Below are positions 23,470 through 34,628 of a stretch of DNA of 64,000 nt, piece after piece. The notes beneath the pieces were generated by a model. The model was not told where the DNA came from and did no database searches. It saw nothing but the letters and a program-made list of their open reading frames with translations. Numbering within the stretch: the first letter of the stretch is position 1; each line of letters starts with the position of its first letter. The position numbers were made by a program, and so were the translations under genes. This stretch comes from Nymphaea colorata (taxonomy: Eukaryota > Streptophyta > Magnoliopsida > Nymphaeales > Nymphaeaceae), in NCBI RefSeq assembly GCF_008831285.2, contig NC_045142.1:16309354-16373353 (forward strand). The letters run 5' to 3'.

Positions 23470-23735
23470 GTCTAGAAAGCCTCGAAAGTACTCAGCATCT
23501 TCAGATAACATAGTGGCAGCCAATGAGATCCATTTAGCTATGGAACTTCTTAATCTTGCTTCATATAGGAGCTGAACATGCGGAATATAAAACTTGTCAG
23601 AAAGCTCCAGATGGCAGCAATGGAGGTCAAAAATAGGATATCGGACCAGGGCATTAGCCCATTGTTTTGGGTGAGCGGGAGGCTATTCCTACAGCTTGAG
23701 TAAAGGCTGAAGCATGCTCCTTCCCCACATCTCAC
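23470..23735 (-). pseudogene. Anonymous frame, copy A counterpart (broken)
   Basis: DNA here aligns with 29,430-29,696 of copy B and keeps fragments of the same peptide (GLMPWSDILFLTS against WADALLSDILFLSS), but the rest is out of frame. It shows that the anonymous sequence existed before the duplication. Function unknown. Confidence 0.35.
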
Positions 23736-24317
23736 AGGGTCCAGGGCTGCTTTTGGTGCCTCTGGATGATGCCTCCTCTATGTTTGAACCTGCCTGCACA
23801 TCTATGTGTTCCTTGTTTTACATCATAGAGGGTTGACACTATGAGAGTTTAAAGCGGAAACTAGCTACCTACCAGTTCCCGCCTCATCCATTGCACCGAC
23901 CCCTTCAGGAATGCATTAGCTCACATCACGTAAGATTTTTTAATAGATAAAAGATTGTTAATATCAGTGTCTAATTGGGGAATTAACAGTGAACACCTTA
24001 AGGAAAGACATGATCCATGAATGGAGAAGTAACTGATCTATGCTGGGGGGAAACTATTTCTTAATCTCCTTCAATCCTTGAAATGATTAATGAAATCATG
24101 AGTTCTCCTTGTAATGATAACAGAGAAATATAAAAAAAAGGGACTCACATGTGCACAACGAGAGAGAGTTCTGTATGACAACCTGTGTACACAACGAGCA
24201 TACACTGGGGGGAGTGGATCTTACTAGTAATATATGAACTTTCAGTATTGACATTAGTTATAGAGAATGTAAAATGTACATAGTTACCTAAATGAACTAA
24301 CATTACCCAAGCATAAA

Positions 24318-24735
24318 TAATGCATCTTATAGCATTTGAGATAACGTAAGGAGCAGGACCAAATAACACATCCTATAGCATTTGAGATAAAGAACTGGTA
24401 GGATGCCTTATAGCGTATGAGATAATGAAAGGAGTAGGACCAAATAATGTGTCCTGTAGTGGTTGAGATGCTGGTAGGGGTATGAGATAAGAAACTGAGT
24501 CTTATAACATCTGAGGTAATGGTGAGGTTTGAGATAACAAAACAGGTCTTATAACGCTTGAGATAACAACGGGCAATGATAACAAAAAAAAGACTTAAAG
24601 CATCTAAGATAATGACAGAGATATGAGATAACGAAACCGATCACATAGCATCTAAGATAACGAAAGGGATCTGAGATAACAAAGAGGGTATGAGATAACG
24701 ATAGAAGCATGAAATAACGAAAGGAGTGAGACCAA
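24318..24735. repeat. GATAAC-rich minisatellite, copy A
   Basis: Degenerate units of roughly 25-60 bp built from CTTATAGCATTTGAGATAAC, GGTATGAGATAA and GAAAGGAG(T/C)A(G)GACCAAATAA. The words GAGATAAC or close variants occur about a dozen times. The array is shared with copy B (30,285-30,725) but unit order and length have drifted. Confidence 0.85.
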
Positions 24736-25321
24736 AAAATGAAGATGCTTCTTTGTCGGCTGCTCAAAGAGGTTATGGATATACGAACTGACACAATCAT
24801 TCCCGCCTTCGCGCTATCGGGGTATTCTCGAATAAATAAATTCATTGGCTATTGATCTCAATTATATTGTCGAATCCCAAAACCTTTAGTCACAGTGTGG
24901 CAGCATCATAGGCCTACACGAAATTTTCATGCACCATAGGGATGTACATAACCCGCTTTGATACACAACCTCTCAACCTCTCTCTGTGATGTTTCATAAA
25001 GGATGAGAGAATAACAATAATTCTTCAAGTAGTGTTAATCTTCACATAATTTGGAGATATATACTTCTCTATAGTCAAACCCCAATAATTAAGATGACAA
25101 CTGATTTTTAGGAAGTATACAGTAATTAGTTTTGCATAGACGCTATTTTGAGCATTATCCTTGTCATCCATCTCTGGCAGCTTCTTCGGTTGCATTCTTG
25201 TCCTTTAGATAATGTTGTTCAGATATTAGGGGTATTGATTGATATATTAAACCCTAACATGAGGTTTCTTATGTGTCCTCCTCGCCAAGCTTCAAGAAAA
25301 AAAGAAAAGAAAGAGGGTGTC

Positions 25322-25324
<3 letters not shown>

Positions 25325-25389
<65 letters not shown>
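25325..25389. repeat. (TA)n microsatellite
   Basis: About 32 TA dinucleotides. The Tyr/Ile-repeat frames that cross it are artefacts. Confidence 0.97.
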
Positions 25390-25390
<1 letters not shown>

Positions 25391-25600
25391 CATATTTTTT
25401 ACAATCAACCCTAAACAGCCATGTTTCATTATTGTGCATAACAAGCTAGTCCAGAAAATATTCCATCTAACCATACGGATCTTCAAATTGGCATTATATT
25501 TTATTCTTCGTTTAAGTCCACAAACATAATGTTCATAAAAAGGAGAAAGGCTAAAAAAAGTCGTGCTCGACAGATGAAACGTATAATTGAATTAACTAGA

Positions 25601-26337
25601 GCAACTCCATTTAGCCTTTCTAGGCGCTAAAACACCGTAACCATTCTGATCTAAGGTAGTGTAAGCAATGAAAAAAAAAAAAGAATGCAATAGGGGATTC
25701 ACTAAAATTCCACTAAACAAATAACAATTAACTTTAAATTGAACTAGACAGCCCAGTATTATTCAATAATGAATGAAGTTAAGGAAAAACCTAACTACCT
25801 GTCTACTAAAAAAAAGAAAAATCTTAGCGAACAGGCCGAAAGAGGCTTTATTTCAAGTCATGCCTGTTTCAATTGCTACATATTGAGGGATGAGTTCAGC
25901 CAATTCATTTGGCTGCCATGTAGATGTGACCTGATTTGATTTACCTTGACTTGATTTAAAGTAAGGCACATACTTGAGTTTCTTGACTGAAATCAGATCC
26001 AGTGCACATAAGATCCAATCTTCACTTAAATTGAAACCCATAAATCGCAAAAACAAACTGGAGTTTCATGAATATTCAAAATCTTGACTCGTTGGTAGGT
26101 GGTTGAAAGTGTAGACATGTCTACAATGAAAAACTGCTTTAGTTATGGAAGACAAGGGGCCGGGGAGGATTCAATTTTTATAATGCCTTCTTTAATAAGG
26201 TTTGCACGAATAATGTGGGCCTACCTCTCGAATGGTAGCCAGCTTATTGGTAGGTAGTATTGTGGTCTGGAGATGATTACCCATTGCTGTAATAAATACT
26301 TATCCTTTGCGCCACGCAGAGCAACAATAAGTTTTTC
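25601..26337. other. Spacer between the two duplicated copies
   Basis: Unique AT-rich sequence. I see no gene; the small frame on the minus strand at 25,853-26,056 has no recognisable family. Confidence 0.5.
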
Positions 26338-26617
26338 GAAGAACTTGAACACTCAACTAAAGTTCTTTCTAAGAGTGATTTCAATTTTCGAAAGGTCAAA
26401 TGAAAAGTTTTGCTATAATTTCTGTCCCCACATCACATAGTAACCCAAGTGAAATTACAGGATGACTTACAAGGATTTCCACTCATTTTCTGTTCGTCGA
26501 AGACGACTCTCGGCAGGCAGTGGCGTAGCCACATTGTGATTGTGACTGGTGTGGGCAGTTGCCCACACCAGTCTCTTAAAAGTTTTTTATTTTTAAATAG
26601 AAATAGTAAATAGTTAT

Positions 26618-26622
<5 letters not shown>

Positions 26623-26692
<70 letters not shown>
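26623..26692. repeat. (TA)n microsatellite
   Basis: About 35 TA dinucleotides in the copy B-specific insertion. Confidence 0.97.
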
Positions 26693-26696
<4 letters not shown>

Positions 26697-26969
26697 TGTC
26701 CCACCAAATTTAAGTATTTTTAAACAAGTGCCTGACTCTTTCACCCATCTACTCTCTCGATGGAGAACTGGCAGGCCTGAGGGCAGCGGGGAATGCCACC
26801 AACACCCACCTCTGTGGTGGTGTAGTGGTGATAGGGAGAGAGAAGAAGGGAGGATCAAGAAGAGAGAAAGTGTTTGACAAAATAAAAAAATTAACAAAAC
26901 TGGGTAGCATGAGAAACATCCGGTCTAAAGACTGAATGGCCCTCATCAGCTGTATATATATATATATAT

Positions 26970-27180
26970 ATATTAGAGTGAATAGTGACTCTGGTTATCC
27001 AGAGCTACCCAGCCATCTAACTAGAACCATCTATCGGATGAAAACAGATGTTCGAGAGAAAAAAGTGTGAACTAATACGAAAATGTCTTTCATCTTTTTC
27101 TCCCTGGTTTTCTGTTAACCATCTATCATGCTAGATCAGACGGTCTTGATTAAGTGGTTGGGTGACTTTAAAAAACCAGG
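26970..27180. mobile_element. MITE-like hairpin element, copy B
   Basis: Counterpart of 20,925-21,150. Left GTGACTCTGG...CAGCCATCTAACTAGAACCA pairs with right GACGGTCTTGATTAAGTGG and ACCATCTATCATG. Preceded by a short TA tract (26,951-26,975). Confidence 0.55.
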
Positions 27181-28414
27181 CAAGTTAACTTTGTTGAAAG
27201 TTTTTCTTGGTGGAATGTGAAAATGTCTCAGCTCTTTATAACATAAAAAAAAAAAGCATTTGAACTTTTTTCTCCAGCAACAATTATTTAATCACAAAAA
27301 GAGGTATATGCACAAGTGGGAGTCCAACCAACCGAAGATTGATTATTCTGAAATCAACATGTGAGTGCATGGATATGCACGCCACATGTGACATCAAAAC
27401 AACTTGCGCTATAATAATGTGGGAAAATATTGTGCTTAGACGTATGCATATCTGCACTAATATACTTTCATTCAACTATCCAACATCTTCTTTACTCTTA
27501 TTATAAGTTGAACTAAAATTATGAAGTCAGCGACATTTCTGCACTGGGCTCAACTTGAAGCTTGTTTTTTAGAAAGATACTTTTCACACATAATTGTACA
27601 AATTTTGGAAGCCAAACAAAAGGAAACCTTCCCTATTGGTGGTAATTAATCTTAAAAATGAGAAGACTTCTTATCGATGACATTTTCAAAGAACAACTCT
27701 TGGACTGATGATTAGGCCGTTGCCAAATTGAACGATAACAAAGACTAATCCTTCCAAATAGAAATTTCATTTTTTTTCTTTCTTTTAGCTTTTTGATAGG
27801 CAAGGACTTAACATGCCTGTAGTTTTTAAGTCATGGCTTCTACTAATAGGAAGAACTTAATCTGGCCATGTAAAGGAATTAGATATATTCGAGCACTCCT
27901 GATCTAATCTTTAACCGGCTGTATTGGATCAGGTAAAGAAGTTTGGATCCAATTACTAATTAGATCTATATTCAACATGCAATTCCATACCCAAATGAGA
28001 TATAATAGAATCCCACCCTCTTACATATAGACCTGAATCCTTGTCTGGTTTTTAAAAAGTAGAATTTAAATCCAATGGCACAAATTTAGTCTGGTTAGGC
28101 TGGATTCAATAAATGTTTGACCCAACCCAAATCATTTACATCCCTACTTAAATGCAAATCTGAGCAATTTCTGCAGGTCTTTTGTTGGTTCAGTTTAATG
28201 AACTCTGCACTTGGTATCAACATTCTGATAATTTTATCCAATATCATCAATATCCCTATACATGAGTGGTGGAGCCACATGTGGGCAGGTGTGGGCAGTC
28301 ACCAACACAGGCCCCTCAATGTTTTTTCATTTTCATATTAGCATCATCAAATATTTGCTGTTCTATGCATATGAATGCCCTTCAAGATATAATAGTTTCA
28401 GAACTAGAGTCTGT

Positions 28415-28660
28415 CAGGCCAAGTTTTCTGGCTTTGCCACTGTTGTACACAAGGATGGAGATCGTGTCGCCAGCATGGGCTGTGCTCCCCCCCCCCAACC
28501 CCACCCTCAAATTTAAAAAAAAAAAATCAAATGTTTATATATAAATTTTAAAAATTTTAGTTGAGCCTATATAAAAATTTTGTTTGTATTTCAAACCCTA
28601 TTAAAGTTTGAAACTATAGTTTGGTCCCTGTGACAAAAAAATTCCTAGCTCTGCCCCTAT
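28415..28660. repeat. Dispersed GGGCC/AAATTTT repeat family, member 2
   Basis: Copy B version of 22,495-22,730, with CCCCCCCC tract at 28,489-28,496, TTGAGCCTATATAAAA and ending CTAGCTCTGCCCCT, the typical end of the family. Confidence 0.6.
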
Positions 28661-29429
28661 ATGTACATAGTGTTTTTTTAGTAACTGACCTCATGTCCAG
28701 CAACAAATTCGTAAACTCATGTAGTTATGAGGCCATGAAATGAGTACTATCAACTAGATTCAAATTGGATTAGGACAATGGAGGATGTTTGTCCAATTGT
28801 ATGTCTAAGCTGGCGGGCGCATATTGGTCTATAGCTTTTAAACGGGTGTACTTCGGGATCATGGGTTCGTTGCACTAATATGGTAAATTGATTCTTTTCT
28901 TTTCATTTCATGAAGTGTGAGCTTTTTATTGGTTTAAACATATATTCCCACAAAAAATAAGAAATGGGTTGTTGGACGAGCAGGAGTGTTTCCTCTTGCT
29001 TCCCAACAACATGGCTAGTCTCCACCCTTCCCTTTATACTCATAGTGTACTTACTGCTTCCGGTGCCTCAAGGTGATGCATCCATTATGTTTTAGCTTGA
29101 ATATGGGTGTCTCCTTTTTTACAACACGGATTTAACAGTTCAAGAATTTGAAACACAAACTAGCCACCTACTAGCCTCCTACTAACTTCCATCCCGTCTG
29201 TTGAGCAACTCCCTTGGGGATAAATAAAAAATTGGTTATTCTGATTGGTGTCATCAAACAATTAGCATTCATCTTTGGGTTGCTTATCGTTTTAGATTGA
29301 TATTAGCTTTCTAAAAGACAGCTTTGGTTAATTAAGCTGAACTCCAGAGACATGTTTTTTGTTCTCAAAGGAGAGTAGACAACGTGATTAGTTATTTATT
29401 AATTCATCTCTTCTCGTTTTGCTATTTTT

Positions 29430-29696
29430 TCAACAGTTTTGCATATCCAGAAAGCCTCGAAAATATTCAGCATCTTCAGCTAACATAGTGACAGCCAATG
29501 AGATCCACTTATCTATCAATTTGTTAATCTTGCTTTCATATAGGAGCTGAACAAGTGAAATAAAAAACTTGCCAAAAGCTGTAGAAAATACAACGGAGCT
29601 CAAAAATAGAATATCAGACAACAGGGCATCAGCCCATTGTTTCGGGTGAGCGGGAGGCCATTCCCACAGCCTGAGTAAAGGCTTCTTTCCCTCCAT
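29430..29696 (-). CDS. Anonymous 88-aa frame (hypothetical)
   Basis: From the ATG at 29,694-29,696 the minus strand encodes a peptide with a Pro/Trp-rich start (LRLWEWPPAHPKQWADALL), a hydrophobic stretch (LSDILFLSSVVFSTAFGKFF) and a C-terminal LIDKWISLAVTMLAEDAEYF. I do not recognise it. It looks more protein-like than other frames here, with amphipathic helices and no low complexity, and might be an exon fragment of an unidentified gene. The copy A version is broken, which argues against current function. Confidence 0.25.
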   Translation of the reverse strand: MEGKKPLLRLWEWPPAHPKQWADALLSDILFLSSVVFSTAFGKFFISLVQLLYESKINKLIDKWISLAVTMLAEDAEYFRGFLDMQNC

Positions 29697-30284
29697 TCCC
29701 TCGGCTCTAAGGCTGCTTTTGGTGCCTCTAGATGATGCTTCCGTATGTTTGAACCTGCCTGCACATCTATGTCTCCTTTCTTTTACGTCACAGAGGGTTG
29801 ACACTATGGGAGTTTAAAGCGAAAACTGGCTGGCTGCCTGCTAGTTCCTGAGTTTAAAGCAGAAATTGGCTGCCTGCTAGTTCCCACCTGAACCGTTGCA
29901 CCAACCCCTTCAAGAATTGATTAGCTCACATTACGTAAGGTTTTTAGTAGATAAAAGATCGTTAATATCAATGTCTAATTGGAGGAATTAACAGAGAACG
30001 CCTTAAGAAAACACATGACCCATGAATGGAGAAGTAAATGATCTAAGCTGTGGGAAGCTATTTCTTAATCTCCTTCAATTCTTGAAATGATTATTGAAAT
30101 CATGAGTCCCTCACATGTATGCAATGAGAGAGAGTAATGCATGTCACCCTATGTACACAACGATCATGCACCGAGGTGAATCTTACTACCAATATATGAA
30201 ATTTCAGTCTTAACATTTGTTAAGGAGAAAATACAATGTACATATTTACTTCAATGATCTAACATTACCGGGGCATAAATAATG

Positions 30285-30725
30285 CATCTTATAGCATCTA
30301 AGATAACAAAAACAGAGGGATTAAATAACACGTCCTACAGCATTTGAGATAAGGAACTGGCAGGACGCCTTATAGCGTATGAGATAATAAAAGGGGTATG
30401 AGATAATGAAAGGAGCAAGACGAAATAATTCATTTTGTAGCATCTGAGATGACAGCAGGGGTATGAGATAATGAACTGAGTCTTATAACTTCTGAGATAA
30501 CGGTGGGATTTGAGATAACAAAACAGGTCTTATAACACTTGAGACAACGACAGGGGTACGACAATGAAACAGGTCTTATATCAATTGAGATACTGAAATG
30601 GGTATGAGATAACGAAACAAATTCTATAGCATTTAAAATAACAAAATGGATATGAGATAACAAAAAGGGTATGAGATGACAATAGAAGTATGCAATAACA
30701 AAAGAGGTGAAACCATAAAATGAAG
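30285..30725. repeat. GATAAC-rich minisatellite, copy B
   Basis: Same array as 24,318-24,735, with units such as GTATGAGATAATGAAA, CTTATAACTTCTGAGATAAC and GGTATGAGATAAC. Confidence 0.85.
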
Positions 30726-31322
30726 ATGCTTCTCTGCCGGCCGCTCAAAGAGGTTATGGAGATACAAACTACACAATCGTTCCCGCCTTCACTATTGGGG
30801 TATTATTGGTTAAGTAAATTCATTGGCTGTCGATCTTGATTCTATTGTCGAATCCCAAAACCTTTAGTCACAATGTGGCAGCATCAAAGGCCTGTGCATG
30901 AAATTTTTGTGCAGCATAGGGATGTACGTTACCTGCCTCGATACACAACCTCCATCTGTGATGCTTGACAAAGGATGAGAGAATAACAATATTTCTTCAA
31001 GTAATGTCAATCTTTACATAGTTTGGAGATATATACTTCTCTATAGTCAAACCCCAACAATTATGATAACTGATTTTTAGGAAGTATATAGTGATTAGTT
31101 TGGCATATATACGCTCTTTTGAGCATTATCTTTGTCATCCAAAAGCTATCACTGATAGCTTCTCCGGTTGTATACTTGTCCTTTACATAATGTGGTTTAG
31201 ATATTAAAGGTATTGATTAAGCTATCAAACCCTAATCTGAGGTTCCTTATGCGTCCCCCTTGCCACGCTTCAAGAAAAAAAAGGGAGGGTGCCATTTTCA
31301 TTCCAAAAAAAAAAAAAGAAGA

Positions 31323-31350
31323 ATATATATATATATATATATATATATTT
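31323..31350. repeat. (TA)n microsatellite
   Basis: Short TA tract after the end of the conserved part of copy B. Confidence 0.9.
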
Positions 31351-31555
31351 CTAGTTGTTTGATCCTTCATCCAACCATAGCTGCCCGATGCAATGTAATT
31401 GCATTGGGTGATATGTTGTGAGAAGCCGAAGGATGTCTCCGTTCCGATGTCTCAGACATACAACCCGATGCACTGCAGTTGTATACACTGTGAGTAGTAT
31501 GAGACATTGAATGCTTATCTATATATATATTTATATATATTTATATATATATATA

Positions 31556-31693
31556 TATAACCTATGATCCAATTACATCTTTTTTAAGATCAACCTAAAC
31601 ATCCATGTTTCATTGTTGTGGGTAAGAAGCTAGCAAATATGCCATCTAATCGTACGGATGTTCAGATTGGCATTATAGTTCATCTAATCATAC

Positions 31694-31732
<39 letters not shown>

Positions 31733-31895
31733 TGCCAATTTGAAAATCCCTGTGGTTAGATGAACTATAATGACAATCTGAACATCCGTACGGTTAGATG
31801 GTATATTTGATGGACTAGCTAGTTATGCACAACAATGAAACATGGCTGTTTAAGGTTGATTGTAAAAAATATGTAACTGGATCATAGGTTATATA
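31556..31895. repeat. Palindromic module around a TA tract
   Basis: Left arm (AACCTATGATCCAATTACAT at 31,559 to CATCTAATCATACG near 31,693) and right arm (GGTTAGATGAACTATAATG at 31,762 to TAACTGGATCATAGGTT at 31,876) are inverted copies about 140 bp long, joined by a (TA)n centre at 31,697-31,731. A third copy in the right-arm orientation follows at 31,915-32,045, also bordered by TA tracts. Copy A carries this module only once (25,390-25,510). Confidence 0.8.
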
Positions 31896-32182
31896 TATAT
31901 ATATATATATATATAACATAATGCCAATTTGAACAACCCTTCGGTTAGATGGAATATTTGCTGGACTGGTTTGTTATGCACATCAATGAAACGTGGCTGT
32001 TTAGGCTTCTTGTAAAAAATGTGTAACTGGATCCTAGGTTATATATACGGATGTTCAAATTGGCATTATTCTTCGTTTGAGTAAGTTTTCCAAGTTCGAA
32101 TCCAAAATGTTCACAAACACACTGTTCATAAAAAGGAAAACGGCTAAAAGGGTCATGCTCGACAGATGAAATGTATAATATA

Positions 32183-34500
32183 TTCGTGAATAAATCAGAG
32201 AAAATTAGTGAACCAATGGTAATTTCCTGGTTTTGGAGAGTCTAGCCATGAAAACAAAGGGTGTTGCACCACCTGGAGAATCATCGTTCCTTCATTTTTT
32301 TCTCTCTCTCTCTATTTTTCCAAATCGTTCTCCGATCCTTGGACCGTAACATCCGTTCTTCCTTCTATTCATAATTTTCAAAGTAACTCCGTTCGCTGGA
32401 TAGGTATGCTCCGTCACCCTTTGGGTTAAAGCAGGTTTCGCATATGACTATACATATATACGCAGTTCAGCAAACGCCCGGATATTCTGTTACCTTGTTG
32501 AGTGCTTCAAAGGATGAGATTCACTACAAATCTCTTTTCATTTTTCATTTTACGGCATATCATAGCTGCCCTGAAATGGAATCTAGCTCTAGAGTCTTAG
32601 TCTTGCCTTCAAAAGCTTATATGTGATTTCAAACAACTATACTTGGGTTCAAGTGCGGAGGCGGAGCTAACAATTTTTCGTCACAAGGATGGAATTATAG
32701 GGATTTGAAATTTTCGTAGTTACAAATAATGTCTTGAAGTTTTAAACAGTGGGGTGCAATATGGTGAGCTTAAATTTTTAAAAATATAAAAACACAAAGA
32801 AAATAAAATAAGTGAAAAATTAATAAAACAAACATATAAAAAATAAGTAGATTTGCAACAACTAAAAAAAAAACTATTTGACATTAAAAAAAGTGAAAAA
32901 AAAATGAAGATCATTTTGATATTGACAACAAGCTTTGTCTCATCTTTATGAGCAACATCATGGGCCTTTTGAACATCCATGTTCCCATCTCGCCCATACC
33001 AACGATGAATGGGAAAAGCTGGCCAGAATCTCAGGCCTTGTGGAAGGATGTGGTAATAGTTGCCGGTGGCGTCTTAGAGTGAAAAAAAGTGAAAAACACT
33101 AAAATCGTGTTAAAAACACGTTAAAAATGTGTTTTTTCGTTTTTAATGTTTTTTAAAAAATATGTTTTTTTAGTTTTAAATAACCATTTAATTTATCACG
33201 TTTTCTTCAAATGTGTTTTTGTGATTATGGATTAAACTAAATTTTTTAAAATTTATATGTAAACTTTTTTATTTTTTTAAATCTGAGAAAGGGGGGCATG
33301 GCCCCTTGTGGCGATTTAGTGGTGGAAACATCACACACCTTAGCTTTCAGGCGATCAAAAGTCTGCAGACATGTTCAAAGTTGAGTCATAAAAGTTATTA
33401 AAAGAAAATGTGCCATTTTGAACTTTTCAATGCCACTACCATTTACGCCTGATTGGGGATCCGTCCTTTATTGGTTGGATCCCGTCTCCATCACTTTGGC
33501 AAAAGACCTAAAATGATGCTTTTGGTTTTGTCCTTTTTTTTTTTTTTTAATCTTATTATGTTTGAAACATAAACCCCGCAGTTTTGCATTGGAAGTAACG
33601 TTCTTCGTCATTATTATTGAAGTAATGAAAACTCTCTCTCTCTCTCTCTCTCTCCCTTTAAACTCTCTCTCTCTCCCCATTTCTCTCGCTCTTTCGCTTC
33701 CTCTCCCCGTCTTTCGCTGTCTTGCTTTTCATTGAAACGGTCCTCCCAGCAGGGAAAAGTTGGTTATCTAAATGCAGGTCCTTTTTTTTGTGCAAGCCTC
33801 ATTCTATTAACCAATTGGGGGATTCATGCTTCCTAGTTTGCAATTTTCAATTTCGTGATTTATTTTTTGGGTAGCAACTTAATTATTTGCGATGGTTTAA
33901 CAGCAAAAAGCATGAGAGGTGCCTCCTTCTCGTAACACACCTCCGGTGGAGGGGTTCCATTGTCGGGCACGTGTCATAGGCAGAGAGACTCCTTCTACCA
34001 GTCTTAAACACGCAAATAAACAGAGGCCGATGCTTGTTGTGTTAGGACTCGTCCTAAACCTGACGTCCTTTTTTGAAATTGTTTTCTTTCTTTTTTAGAT
34101 TTCTTTCATGTTTATCTTTTTTTAATGTAACTTTATATATATATATATATAGTTCTTAACATATATATATATCAATCTTGAACTATAAAATCAAGTTTAA
34201 AATGAAATATGATTGAGTAGCTAAGGGAATCGTATACTTAAGAAACTTCAAAAGGAAACGTTTGAATGAGGGCAATGGGCAACAAAGTAGGGATATATGG
34301 ACTTTCAGACAAATATGAATCCGTCTTCTTTCCATCAAACTCCAAGGCTCTTCCGGTCTTCTTTTCCACACGCAAAACAAGTTGGGACATATGGACTTGT
34401 TTTGAAATCTTGGGAAAAGAGGACAAGGTCACAAGGTAGTTTTAGGAAAACACGACAAAGATAAGCCTTTTTTGGAGTTTTAACTATTGAAAGAAGGACC
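32183..34500. other. Spacer with repeats
   Basis: Includes a partial dispersed-family member at 32,655-33,310 (GGCGGAGCTAACAATTTTTC, later GGGGGCATGGCCCC) and a (CT)n run at 33,632-33,654. I see no exon. Confidence 0.5.
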
Positions 34501-34519
34501 TTGAGGAAAAAACTTTCCC

Positions 34520-34527
34520 TATAAATG
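34520..34527 (+). promoter_or_regulatory. TATA box of a possible gene
   Basis: CTATAAATGC lies 60-65 bp upstream of ATGGCACCACCG, a spacing that fits a plant core promoter with a short leader. Without a recognisable protein downstream the call stays tentative. Confidence 0.35.
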
Positions 34528-34585
34528 CATAACGGGAGTCTCTCGCTGGGCAGAAGAAGCAGAGGAAGCACAGGAAGCGTGGACA

Positions 34586-34628
34586 ATGGCACCACCGAGA
34601 GAACCACTGGGCGGATTACCGATGCAAG
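34586..34628 (+). CDS. Possible first coding exon, MAPPREPLGGLPMQ
   Basis: An ATG in fair context (ACAATGGC) opens MAPPREPLGGLPMQ and is followed by CAAG|GTAACA, a usable donor, and then by a CT-rich run that looks intronic. One compatible acceptor lies at 36,352 (TTAAATGTAG), after which the frame would read KWPQQFMLADLVKAVQTNAS and stop after GI. The combined 38-residue peptide is not a family I know. Read-through without splicing gives a 33-aa peptide with hydrophobic tail. Everything here is inference from composition and signals. Confidence 0.25.

Larger units (their letters stand above)
20474..25600 (+). repeat. Large direct duplication, copy A
   Basis: Matches 26,338-32,182 in the same order and orientation. 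Landmarks in both: AAAGGTCAAATGAAAA, GTAGTGGTGATAGGGAGAGA, CAACCAACCGAAGATTGAT, AACAACTTGCGCTATAATA, AACCTTCCCTATTGGTGGTA, TCTTATCGATGACATTTTC, GGCAAGGACTTAACA, AAGAAGTTTGGATCCA, the GATAAC minisatellite, GAGGTTATGGA, TGGAGATATATACTTCTCTA and CTCGACAGATGAAA. By eye about 10-15% divergence plus indels. There are no LTR-like TG...CA ends at the limits, so a segmental duplication is more likely than an LTR pair. Confidence 0.85.
26338..32182 (+). repeat. Large direct duplication, copy B
   Basis: Second copy of the 20,474-25,600 block. It is longer because of an insertion with a TA tract at 26,520-26,750 and because its 3' end carries a palindromic module with two additional copies of the 25,390-25,510 sequence. 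Confidence 0.85.

Noticed and set aside
25148-25529. Tyr-Ile repeat proteins
   Set aside because: Translations of the (TA)n tract.
20474-32182. The two 5-kb copies as LTRs of one giant retrotransposon
   Set aside because: No TG...CA ends, no primer-binding site or polypurine tract, and only about 740 bp between copies with no retroviral-type frames.
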